In this document: positions 30,109 through 38,881 of the stretch, piece after piece
Layout of the letters: each line of letters begins with the position of its first letter
How positions within the stretch are numbered: the first letter of the stretch is position 1
NCBI GenBank assembly: GCA_946188105.1
Contig: CAMHTQ010000003.1
Span: 62,001-126,000 of the forward strand
From: an uncultured Alphaproteobacteria bacterium
GTDB lineage: Bacteria > Pseudomonadota > Alphaproteobacteria > Rs-D84
Direction: 5' to 3'
Length of the DNA: 64,000 nucleotides
Translations under genes and position numbers: made by a program
Notes under the pieces: model-generated
Database searches by the model: none
Told to the model about the DNA's origin: nothing
What the model saw: only the letters and a program-made list of their open reading frames with translations

Positions 30109-31056
30109 TTATTTTTCATTTCCTTTGCCAATGGTTTGCATATTCTTTTTAAACCATTTGTTTTTCAAATTGATTGCAGCCCGTTTAAACAATCCAACCT
30201 TGTGAGGTACTTCTTGTTTTGCAGTTTCTGGGGTTTTAATTTCTTGTTTTGGCTGTTCCACCACAGGTTGTTCTTTTTTAGGATGTTGCACAGCAGAATA
30301 TGCCTTGTTTGTAACATTCAACTGATTCCATTCCGTTAACAATTCTTGTTTATGTTTGATTGTTTCACCAGATATGTTGTCTTCGGGATATAATTTGTTG
30401 ATGGTTTCGGTCATAACCCTGGAAATTGAGTATAAATTACCCGCTTGGTTATCCATACCGTCAGGACTTAAATCAACCTTTTTGATTTCGTCATTGGCCG
30501 TTTTAACCAGCTTTGCCTCGACTAAATCAACTAACTTTTTATCATAGGCACGTGGTTTGTTATTATGCAATGCAGTAGCAAATTCATCGGTTACGGATCT
30601 AAATGTTGAAAAATCGATGCTTTCACTATCCAATGCCAGTTGCAATTTTTCTGTTAATGATTTTACATTTTTCATACGTATTATATTTATTTCATCCAAC
30701 AATTTCTTGTCTGTAATCATTTCTGGTTTAAACCCAGATTTTTCATCGCCCAGCATATAATATACGATTTGGTATACATCGCGTAAAAAACGTTTTGCCA
30801 TAGTAGAATCTGGCTTTGACTTTGCGTTTTCCAGGTCAGTCAACACACGATTTAATGGTTTTAATGCTACTGCAGTTTCATAGAAACGACCATATGGTGT
30901 GTTAATATCACCTCTTGTTGCCTTGCCTTGATTTTTCAATTCAGCATCAAAAAATGCACGGGTTTCAACTGTGCGATCTTTTCTGCTAAACATTCTGCCT
31001 TTGTTAATTAACAATTGAGCTAATTCAGTCATATTTAAATAAACTTCTTTTGGCAT
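30109..31056 (-). CDS. Hypothetical protein, 315 aa
   Basis: Helical, Lys-rich ORF; AACCGCCC..GGGCGG hairpin downstream. Confidence 0.75.
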   Translation of the reverse strand: MPKEVYLNMTELAQLLINKGRMFSRKDRTVETRAFFDAELKNQGKATRGDINTPYGRFYETAVALKPLNRVLTDLENAKSKPDSTMAKRFLRDVYQIVYYMLGDEKSGFKPEMITDKKLLDEINIIRMKNVKSLTEKLQLALDSESIDFSTFRSVTDEFATALHNNKPRAYDKKLVDLVEAKLVKTANDEIKKVDLSPDGMDNQAGNLYSISRVMTETINKLYPEDNISGETIKHKQELLTEWNQLNVTNKAYSAVQHPKKEQPVVEQPKQEIKTPETAKQEVPHKVGLFKRAAINLKNKWFKKNMQTIGKGNEK

Positions 31057-31342
31057 ATTAAATCCTTTTGTTTTACATCACCACAGATAATATCAAAAAA
31101 TATGCTATTTTGCAAGGTTTTTGTGGTTTTTTTCCTTTTAACTTGCTTTTACAAAATCCATTTGATAACCTGTAGTCGTCGCATAGCAATGGGATTAGTT
31201 TTAGTGTTGATTATACTAATATTTTCTACAATTTGCATGGCACTGGGTGGTATCGTGGTTGCTTCCCTTGGCATGGGCGTGGATGCCCCATGGGGACAGG
31301 TTGTATCCAATGTATGCGTGCATAGAACAAAAGGATTATTGA

Positions 31343-33139
31343 ATGTCAAAAAAAATATATGTGGATGCTGTCCACCCGGAGGAAACACGCGTTGTCGTTG
31401 TTGACTCGGACACAGGTCGCGTATCTGATTTTGATGTTGAAACAACTACTAAACCTCAGATAAAGGGGAACATTTATCTGGCCAAGGTTATCAGAGTTGA
31501 ACCATCATTACAGGCGGCTTTTGTCGATTATGGCACCGGTAAAAATGGTTTTTTGCCATTTTCTGAAATTCATCCAGATTATTACCAAATTGGTGCTGAA
31601 CAAAAAAAGAAATTGTTAGAATTGGCTCATGCTAACATCGTTGATGACGATACTGATCCAGACGATGAAATGGATGAGGTTGCCGATTACGATGATCAAA
31701 GTGCCGGTGAAGATAATAAAGAATTTTTGAAACATGCTCGTGAATTCAAAATTCAAGATGTTATTAAACCAAAACAAATCTTGTTAATCCAAGGTGTCAA
31801 AGAAGAACGCGGTTGCAAAGGTGCCTCGATGACAACATATTTGTCATTGGCAGGTCGTTTTGCTGTGTTAATGCCTAATTCCAGAAAACGTAATAGTTAT
31901 GGAATTTCCAAGAAAATTTCTGACAAAGCGGAACGTGCCAGATTACGTGAAATTTTACACAGTTTGAAAATTCCACGTGGTATGACGGTTGTTTTGCGTA
32001 CAGCCGCCGCAGGTGCCACACCCGAAGATATTGCCAAAGACTATGATTACTTGGTCAATTTGTGGAACGATATTCGCAAAACAACATTGGAATCAGTCGC
32101 ACCGGTTATTATTCATGCCGAAGATTCCCTGCTTCGTCGTGTTGTTCGTGATTTCATCAGCGATAAAGATGATGTTATGGTTATCCAAGGCGAAGAAGCA
32201 TATGATGCTGCGAAAACTTGTTTCCAACAATTATACGGTCGCGCACCACGTAAACAAATCACTTTGTACAAAGATGCCGCATTACCTGTGATGGTCAAAG
32301 CCGGTGTCGAAAAACAATTAGAAGGTTTGCATGGTCCATATGTTGTATTGCCATCGGGTGGTTCAATCGTTATCAACCAAACCGAAGCAATGGTTACAAT
32401 TGACGTGAACTCGTCTCGTGCAATCAAAGAAAAAGATATTGAACAAACTGCATTGAATACCAATTTAGAGGCAGCCGAAGAAATCGCATTACAGTTGCGT
32501 TTGCGTGATTTGGCGGGCATTGTTGCAATCGACTTTATCGATATGGAAGAAGAACGCAATAATCGTAAATTGGAAATGAAAATGCGTGAAATTATGAAAC
32601 GTGATCGCGCCAGAACCCAGGTCGCAAAAATCAATGCGTTTGGTGTTATGATGTTATCACGTCAGCGTATGCGTAGCAGTTTCATTGAATCTTCATACGT
32701 TCCATGCCCACACTGTATGGGTGCTGGGGTGGTTCCAAGTATTCAAACCGCATCAATCATTTTGTTCCGTCATTTACAAGAAAAACTGTTGGCAAAATCC
32801 GCCCAGAAAATTATTATGACGGTTCCAACCGATGTTGCAATTTACCTGTTAAATCAAAAACGTGCCGAATTGTCCGCAATGGAGACCGAATTTGAAACAG
32901 AAATTGTGATTATTGGCGATGACAGTTTAATGAATATCGATCAATATTCTATTCAACGCGTGGCACCAGAACAGGTGAAAACCGAGGAAGCATTGTCTGC
33001 GTATTCTCCATCGACTGATGCAAAAAAGAAAAATGCTCAACATGTCGAGGCAAAACGCACCACAACAACGGCACCACGTCGTAAAGGTAAAAAGAAACAA
33101 CCACAAAAGAAATCCATTTGGAGAAAATTGGTTGGTTAA
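31343..33139 (+). CDS. Ribonuclease E/G family protein
   Basis: 598 aa; S1-like N-terminus with acidic insertion; VTIDVNSSRA, IVAIDFIDMEEERNNRKLE, CPHCMGAGVV. Confidence 0.92.
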   Translation: MSKKIYVDAVHPEETRVVVVDSDTGRVSDFDVETTTKPQIKGNIYLAKVIRVEPSLQAAFVDYGTGKNGFLPFSEIHPDYYQIGAEQKKKLLELAHANIVDDDTDPDDEMDEVADYDDQSAGEDNKEFLKHAREFKIQDVIKPKQILLIQGVKEERGCKGASMTTYLSLAGRFAVLMPNSRKRNSYGISKKISDKAERARLREILHSLKIPRGMTVVLRTAAAGATPEDIAKDYDYLVNLWNDIRKTTLESVAPVIIHAEDSLLRRVVRDFISDKDDVMVIQGEEAYDAAKTCFQQLYGRAPRKQITLYKDAALPVMVKAGVEKQLEGLHGPYVVLPSGGSIVINQTEAMVTIDVNSSRAIKEKDIEQTALNTNLEAAEEIALQLRLRDLAGIVAIDFIDMEEERNNRKLEMKMREIMKRDRARTQVAKINAFGVMMLSRQRMRSSFIESSYVPCPHCMGAGVVPSIQTASIILFRHLQEKLLAKSAQKIIMTVPTDVAIYLLNQKRAELSAMETEFETEIVIIGDDSLMNIDQYSIQRVAPEQVKTEEALSAYSPSTDAKKKNAQHVEAKRTTTTAPRRKGKKKQPQKKSIWRKLVG

Positions 33140-33144
33140 AAAAT

Positions 33145-33177
33145 TCGCCCGATCTTCAAAAAGTCGGGCGTTTTTTT
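33145..33177 (+). terminator. Rho-independent terminator
   Basis: CGCCCGA...TCGGGCGTTTTTTT. Confidence 0.7.
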
Positions 33178-33226
33178 ATTGCCCGTGTAATTGACAAGTG
33201 GAAATATGGGCTATACACTTGTACCC

Positions 33227-33937
33227 ATGATGAAAAAACTTGTACATTTTCATATTGTTCCTATTTTTAATCAGGACACCGCAAATGTGTGGCACGATTT
33301 TTTAAAAATCGAATTTGCCTGCGATAAAGCAATATACGGTCAGCAACCGCCTGTCAAAGCAATTATAAAAAACAGATTATGTGATTATGAAAACAACTTA
33401 CACGAATACAGACATAATTTTGCGTTTGGTGCATATTCTGGGCATCGTATGATTGGTTTTATCCAAGGTTTTTCTGTTGGTCCGTACGAGGTATACCTGA
33501 ACCGGTTATATGTATCACCAAAATATCACAAATGTGGCATTGGAACACAATTGTTAAATATCGCAGAACAATCTATGTCAATATTTGCAAATAAAATTTC
33601 TCTGATTTCTTCCAGCAATGCCATACATTTTTATGAACAAAAACATGGATATACCCAACGTGATTATATGGAAAAGCAACTGGAACCGGCTGCAAACACT
33701 ATTGTTCCTGTATTTCAATGGGTTAAAAAAGATTTTAATATGGAAATTATCTGTCCGGTTGAAACAATGGAATTAAAACAAAGTAAATTTCAACCTGTGT
33801 TCGTCCATATAAATAAAAAATCTCAAATCGATGGGGTTGCAACCAGAACTTTGGACGGTCAAACAAAAATATGGACAAACGGTGGCAAGGCACCATATCG
33901 CACTAAATTACTTAAAAACTTGGATAAAACAAGATAA
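33227..33937 (+). CDS. GNAT family N-acetyltransferase
   Basis: IGFIQGFSVGPYEVYLNRLYVSPKYHKCGIGTQLLNIAEQ; start uncertain. Confidence 0.75.
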   Translation: MMKKLVHFHIVPIFNQDTANVWHDFLKIEFACDKAIYGQQPPVKAIIKNRLCDYENNLHEYRHNFAFGAYSGHRMIGFIQGFSVGPYEVYLNRLYVSPKYHKCGIGTQLLNIAEQSMSIFANKISLISSSNAIHFYEQKHGYTQRDYMEKQLEPAANTIVPVFQWVKKDFNMEIICPVETMELKQSKFQPVFVHINKKSQIDGVATRTLDGQTKIWTNGGKAPYRTKLLKNLDKTR

Positions 33938-33939
33938 TT

Positions 33940-34947
33940 TTATCGCATATAAATATACTGTAACATTATCTGGGCGGCAGACATACGTGCGTATTTTTTC
34001 GCATCTGCATCAGACATTTTCAGTTTTGACACATAATATTTTGCCAATGAATCTATCATTTTGTTATAACCACGTGCCGCAGATTTGTTTTTATAAATCT
34101 GTTTTTCTAATTCTGGGACAGTGATTGTAAAATCCTTGCTTTCGCAATCTGGGGCATCTTCTTCGAAATCGCAATATTTTGTGCGTGATACATAGATGTC
34201 TGCAATATTGTCTGATTTGAAAAAGTGCGTAGGGTATGTCAGCATATAAATCAAATCGTGATATTCAGATGTGCGATAACCAAAACGAATTGTTCCCTCG
34301 ATAAAACCATATGGATTTAAAGATTCTAAATAGTCAATTGCAGAATCACTGAAAAATTTATCAAATTCCAAGAATTTCCCATCCAGATTATATTCGCAAA
34401 CATGTGGAATCGCCAAATCGCGAGTGGATCCGAACCAAGAATCAATTAATTCTAATGCCCTTTCATTTTCACGTATCATATCCATATAAACACATGGCAA
34501 CGACATATGATACACAAACATTGCGTCATCTAATGTTTCTATTTTTTTAGGTGTTGGGTCATATTCGCGACTGATAAAATCATAGTTATGAGTGCAATAA
34601 TTATCATAATGTTCCGTATAAGAATCATTTATTTTGGCAACCAAACATTTTTGCAACATTGATTTAGTCGCCACATCCAACAGTTGTATTGCAGCATCCC
34701 AATCATAATGTTCTGTATCCGTCAAATAAATGTATGACAGATACAACATAGAATCTATTTTGTCATCGGCCAGATTTGCCAATTCATCGTCTGGGGTATT
34801 CAGGGAATCACCGATACATTCACTGTATATTTTAATAGATTGATCGTGATTTGCCCAATTTATATTGTGAATTTGTGGACATTGATTTTCGTCACGTCCA
34901 CACCCCAGCAACAATAATGCCAGTAAAGAACATGTAATTTTTTTCAT
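33940..34947 (-). CDS. Lipoprotein of unknown function
   Basis: MKKITCSLLALLLLGCGRDENQC (lipobox LLGC). Confidence 0.75.
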   Translation of the reverse strand: MKKITCSLLALLLLGCGRDENQCPQIHNINWANHDQSIKIYSECIGDSLNTPDDELANLADDKIDSMLYLSYIYLTDTEHYDWDAAIQLLDVATKSMLQKCLVAKINDSYTEHYDNYCTHNYDFISREYDPTPKKIETLDDAMFVYHMSLPCVYMDMIRENERALELIDSWFGSTRDLAIPHVCEYNLDGKFLEFDKFFSDSAIDYLESLNPYGFIEGTIRFGYRTSEYHDLIYMLTYPTHFFKSDNIADIYVSRTKYCDFEEDAPDCESKDFTITVPELEKQIYKNKSAARGYNKMIDSLAKYYVSKLKMSDADAKKYARMSAAQIMLQYIYMR

Positions 34948-35054
34948 ATGATTATAATACCGCATTTAATCCAGATAGTCAATAAAAGTTAAATATTTTC
35001 GTCTAAAAACAGAATACTTGCAAAACTGTCGTAAAACAAATACTATTGAAACAA

Positions 35055-35420
35055 ATGAAACAAGACATCATTGGTTTTATATTAAAAACATATAATGCAA
35101 AGCCGGAACACCTGTGGAAACGATATCCGACATTTTGTGTATTTCGCCACAGCGATAATCAAAAATGGTTTGCAATTATTATGACTATTCCTCGCAGAAC
35201 TTTAAAGTTGTCTGGGAATGGTAATATCGATGTCATAAATGTAAAATGTGCAACTGATGACATCGGGTTCTTGCACGATATTCCAGGTATTCTGCCGGCA
35301 TATCATATGAATAAAGCAAATTGGGTGTCGGTTGTATTGGATGGAACATTACCGTTAAAAAACGTAAAACAGTTAATAAAAGCATCCTTTGATTTAACTG
35401 CAAGTGGCTTTAACAAATAA
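35055..35420 (+). CDS. MmcQ/YjbR family DNA-binding protein
   Basis: KPEHLWKRYPTFCVFRHSDNQKWFAIIMTI...YHMNKANWVSVVLDGTLPLKNVKQLIKASFDLT. Confidence 0.8.
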   Translation: MKQDIIGFILKTYNAKPEHLWKRYPTFCVFRHSDNQKWFAIIMTIPRRTLKLSGNGNIDVINVKCATDDIGFLHDIPGILPAYHMNKANWVSVVLDGTLPLKNVKQLIKASFDLTASGFNK

Positions 35421-35451
35421 AAAGATGCCATTTTGGGCATCTTTGAATTTA

Positions 35452-35528
35452 TGGGGCGGGCGACCAGGTTCGAACTGGCGACACTCGGTACCACAAACCG
35501 ATGCTCTACCAACTGAGCTACGCCCGCC
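35452..35528 (-). tRNA. tRNA-His (GTG)
   Basis: Minus strand GGCGGGCGTAGCTCAGTTGGTAGAGCATCGGTTTGTGGTACCGAGTGTCGCCAGTTCGAACCTGGTCGCCCGCCCCA. Confidence 0.95.
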
Positions 35529-35544
35529 ATAAACTTGAAAATAG

Positions 35545-35620
35545 TGGTGGAGCTGATCAGACTCGAACTGACGACCCCTTGCATGCCATGCAAGTGCTCT
35601 ACCAACTGAGCTACAACCCC
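35545..35620 (-). tRNA. tRNA-Ala (GGC)
   Basis: Minus strand GGGGTTGTAGCTCAGTTGGTAGAGCACTTGCATGGCATGCAAGGGGTCGTCAGTTCGAGTCTGATCAGCTCCACCA. Confidence 0.95.
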
Positions 35621-35704
35621 ACAAAGCAAAACATATTCTATATTTCTTCTTGCCAAATGTCAAATATTTTTGCTAATCTCATCTTGTACACTAAGGAGAT
35701 GTTT

Positions 35705-36265
35705 ATGGATTATCAAATTTTAAAGGCCGAGGTCGAACAAAAAACTGCACAAACTTTAGAAGTTTTACAAACAGAATTCGCTGGATTGCGTACTGGTCGT
35801 GCATCCGTGCATTTGTTGGATGGTGTCAAGGTTCCAGTATATGGTTCCGAGGTTCCTTTGAACCAAGTTTCTACAGTTTCTGCACCAGACAATCAAACAT
35901 TGAATGTTACTGTTTGGGATATGAATAATGCAGGTGCTGTGGAAAAAGCAATTCGTGATTCTGGATTGGGTGTGAATCCTATGACTGCGGGTGCGGTTAT
36001 TCGTGTGAATATGCCCCCTCTTACCGAAGAACGTCGTAAAGAATTAACCAAGGTTGCTGGCAAATATGCCGAAGAAGCCAAGATTTCTATGCGTAATATT
36101 CGCCAAGATGCAATGAGCAAAATTAAACGTGCAGTTGCGGATAAAGAAATTTCCGAGGATGATCAACGTCGCTATGAAGAAGATATTCAAAAAGTATTTG
36201 ATTCTCGGGGCGCAGAAGTTGATGCTATGGCAAAACAAAAAGAAGCGGACATTATGTCTGTATAA
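35705..36265 (+). CDS. frr: Ribosome recycling factor
   Basis: LQTEFAGLRTGRASVHLLDGVKVPVYGSEVPLNQVSTVSAPD; AAGGAG upstream. ORF track start (35501) trimmed. Confidence 0.97.
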   Translation: MDYQILKAEVEQKTAQTLEVLQTEFAGLRTGRASVHLLDGVKVPVYGSEVPLNQVSTVSAPDNQTLNVTVWDMNNAGAVEKAIRDSGLGVNPMTAGAVIRVNMPPLTEERRKELTKVAGKYAEEAKISMRNIRQDAMSKIKRAVADKEISEDDQRRYEEDIQKVFDSRGAEVDAMAKQKEADIMSV

Positions 36266-36309
36266 TTCACCAAATATAAAACCTAACATTTTATAGAAAG
36301 GAGACGGAT

Positions 36310-37074
36310 ATGTTCAATTTTTTAAAAAAGAAAAACGTAAAAGCGGATGCACCACAAAAGATTCCTCAACACATTGCTTTTATTTGTGATGGTAATCGTC
36401 GTTGGGCTGAAAACCGCGGTTTGCCACCGTTGATGGGACACCAGGCCGGTATTGCAAACTTTGAAAAAATGGCTGAATGGTTTATCAAACGCGGTGTTAC
36501 CACTTTGACATTCTTTATATTTTCTACGGAAAATTGGGATCGCAGCGAAGAAGAAGTGAATTTTTTAATGAACTTGTTCTGTGATGTGATGGAAAAAAAT
36601 TTGGACTATGCGTTAAAACAAAATATTCGCTATCGCGTAATTGGTTCGCGTGACAGATTGCCTAAAAAATTGGCCAAGTTGTGCGATAAATTGGAAAAAG
36701 ATTCTGCGGAAAACACTGGTGGAACAGTTGTATTTGCGTTGAATTACGGTGGCCAAGATGAAATTGTGCGTGCTGTAAACAATGCTATTGAAAATGGCGA
36801 ACCTGTTACAAAAGAAACATTTGAAACATTTATGGATACGGGCGATTTGTTGCCTGTGGATTTAATGGTTCGTACCAGTAACGAATGCAGAATTTCTAAT
36901 TTCTTGTTATGGAAATTAGCATACGCAGAATTGTTATTCATTCCAGAACACTGGCCAGATTTGGTTCGCAGTGAAAAATTGTGGAACAAAGTTTTGGAAG
37001 AATATACAAAACGCGATCGCAGATTCGGTGGCGGAAAAAAGAAAGATTATTCTGGCAAAAAGAAAGGAAAGTAA
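36310..37074 (+). CDS. uppS: Undecaprenyl diphosphate synthase
   Basis: HIAFICDGNRRWAENRGLPPLMGHQAG; FSTENWDRSEEEV; RTSNECRISNFLLWKLAYAELLF. Confidence 0.97.
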   Translation: MFNFLKKKNVKADAPQKIPQHIAFICDGNRRWAENRGLPPLMGHQAGIANFEKMAEWFIKRGVTTLTFFIFSTENWDRSEEEVNFLMNLFCDVMEKNLDYALKQNIRYRVIGSRDRLPKKLAKLCDKLEKDSAENTGGTVVFALNYGGQDEIVRAVNNAIENGEPVTKETFETFMDTGDLLPVDLMVRTSNECRISNFLLWKLAYAELLFIPEHWPDLVRSEKLWNKVLEEYTKRDRRFGGGKKKDYSGKKKGK

Positions 37075-37076
37075 TT

Positions 37077-37724
37077 ATGTCTGAAACAACAAAACGCGTT
37101 TTAGTCGCAAGTGGATTATTTCTGATTATTTGTATCGCAGGTGTGTTGGAACACTTTGGATTTCATGCTGTGCGTTGGCTGGGGGTATTCATTGGTATCG
37201 GTATGGTATATGAAATGATTAACCGTTTGTTTAATGCCAAACGCGAAGATGTTGCAAAGCACAGTTTGCTATTTTTCTTCTTTTTAGCATGGTTGATAAT
37301 GTTGGTGGTTGCCGTCTATTTCGTCGGTATCAATGTTAACAATATGCTGTTGTTGTTATCTATTATTTGTGCTGCGGATACGGGTGCTTGGTTTTTCGGC
37401 AGAATGTTCGGTGGCGACAAAATGTGGGAAAAGGTTTCTGAGCATAAAACATGGATTGGTCAAATTGCCGGTGTTATTTGCGGTGCGGTTGTATCTTTGG
37501 CTTTTGGACCACTTGTTGTTGGACATTATATGCCTGCGTTATTGTGGATTGGTATCGCGATTGCCCTGCTTTCTCAATATGGCGATTTAACAGCTAGCTG
37601 GGTAAAGCGCAAATTGAACATCAAAGATTTTGGAACAATTTTACCTGGTCATGGCGGATTGTTAGACAGATTTGACGGATGGATTTATGTTTTACCATTA
37701 GTATGGTTGATGATGCATAGTTAA
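37077..37724 (+). CDS. cdsA: Phosphatidate cytidylyltransferase
   Basis: GDLTASWVKRKLNIKDFGTILPGHGGLLDRFDGWIYVLPLVW. Start trimmed to MSETTKR. Confidence 0.95.
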   Translation: MSETTKRVLVASGLFLIICIAGVLEHFGFHAVRWLGVFIGIGMVYEMINRLFNAKREDVAKHSLLFFFFLAWLIMLVVAVYFVGINVNNMLLLLSIICAADTGAWFFGRMFGGDKMWEKVSEHKTWIGQIAGVICGAVVSLAFGPLVVGHYMPALLWIGIAIALLSQYGDLTASWVKRKLNIKDFGTILPGHGGLLDRFDGWIYVLPLVWLMMHS

Positions 37725-37746
37725 AAACTGAGGGGATTTTAAAAAG

Positions 37747-38880
37747 ATGCATATTTTTATGACTGTCGTTGCGTTGATTATTGTTTTGGGTGTCGTGGTA
37801 TTTGTTCACGAACTGGGACATTTTTTGGCTGCCAGATGGGCTGGGGTTCGTGTTGACAAGTTTTCTATTGGATTTGGTCCTGCTGTATTAAAATGGCACG
37901 ACAAATACGGAACACAATGGCAGTTGGCATGTTTGCCATTGGGTGGATATGTGTCTATTTACGGTCAAGAAGATATGTTTGATCGTAAAAAATATGAAGA
38001 ACTGGACAACGAACCAGAATCTCAGTTGCCTGCGGTTAATAAAGACGGTAAAGAACAACAGTTACCAGTGCTACGCAAAAATAAAAAAACAAAGCAAGGG
38101 CATTATTTATCTGCACCAGCATGGAAACAGTTTATAATCATTTCTGCTGGGGTGTTTATGAATTTTATGTTGGCATGGGCTATTTATTCTGCGGCATTTA
38201 TATTTCATCCACGCGAAGTGCAATTACCTGTGGTTGGACAAGTGATTCAACAAAGTGTTGCGTTCAATGCGGGTGTTAAACCAGGGGATGTGATTGTTAA
38301 AATTGACGGTAAAAAAATATCTAATTGGGGCGAAATAATTTTGGCAAAAGAATTGGCCGCAAAACATAGTGCAGATGTTCAATTATTACGCGGACAAAAA
38401 ATTGTTGATGTTGCATTGTTGCCTGCTGAACGTTGGGGATTGGTTGCGGACGGCAGCAAAACAGAACTTCGTAAAAAAGGTTTTATCGATGGATTGTATT
38501 GGGGTGCGCGTGAAACATACAACCAATCGAAAACTTTATTGGTTGTTTTAAAACAGATTATTACAGGCGAACGTTCTTCGAAACAGTTGGGTTCCTTTAT
38601 CACAATCGCACAGGTTTCTGGACACGCATTAGAAATTGGATTCTGGGCCTTTTTATCTATTATTGCATTATTGTCTGTGAATTTGGGTGTGGTGAATTTG
38701 TTGCCTTTGCCGGTGTTGGACGGTGGGTTCTTGCTGATTTTAATTATAGAATTTATTATCCGCAAAAAATTGTCTGGCAAAGCAATGGAAATCGTTTTTG
38801 CGATTGGGTGGATTTTGATTATCGGTTTGATGTTATTGACTATGTGGAATGATTTAGCAAGGGTATTTGGGTTAAATTAA
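37747..38880 (+). CDS. rseP: RIP metalloprotease RseP
   Basis: FVHELGHFLAARWAGVRVDKFSIGFGP; PDZ; NLLPLPVLDGG. Confidence 0.96.
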   Translation: MHIFMTVVALIIVLGVVVFVHELGHFLAARWAGVRVDKFSIGFGPAVLKWHDKYGTQWQLACLPLGGYVSIYGQEDMFDRKKYEELDNEPESQLPAVNKDGKEQQLPVLRKNKKTKQGHYLSAPAWKQFIIISAGVFMNFMLAWAIYSAAFIFHPREVQLPVVGQVIQQSVAFNAGVKPGDVIVKIDGKKISNWGEIILAKELAAKHSADVQLLRGQKIVDVALLPAERWGLVADGSKTELRKKGFIDGLYWGARETYNQSKTLLVVLKQIITGERSSKQLGSFITIAQVSGHALEIGFWAFLSIIALLSVNLGVVNLLPLPVLDGGFLLILIIEFIIRKKLSGKAMEIVFAIGWILIIGLMLLTMWNDLARVFGLN

Positions 38881-38881
38881 C

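Noticed and set aside
31102-31404. 100-aa hydrophobic plus-strand ORF upstream of RNase E/G
   Set aside because: Overlaps the well-supported RNase E/G start by 60 nt and lacks a convincing RBS; a short MGLVLVLIILIF peptide remains possible but is not supported.
32113-32634. 173-aa minus-strand ORF
   Set aside because: Antisense to RNase E/G; no independent evidence.
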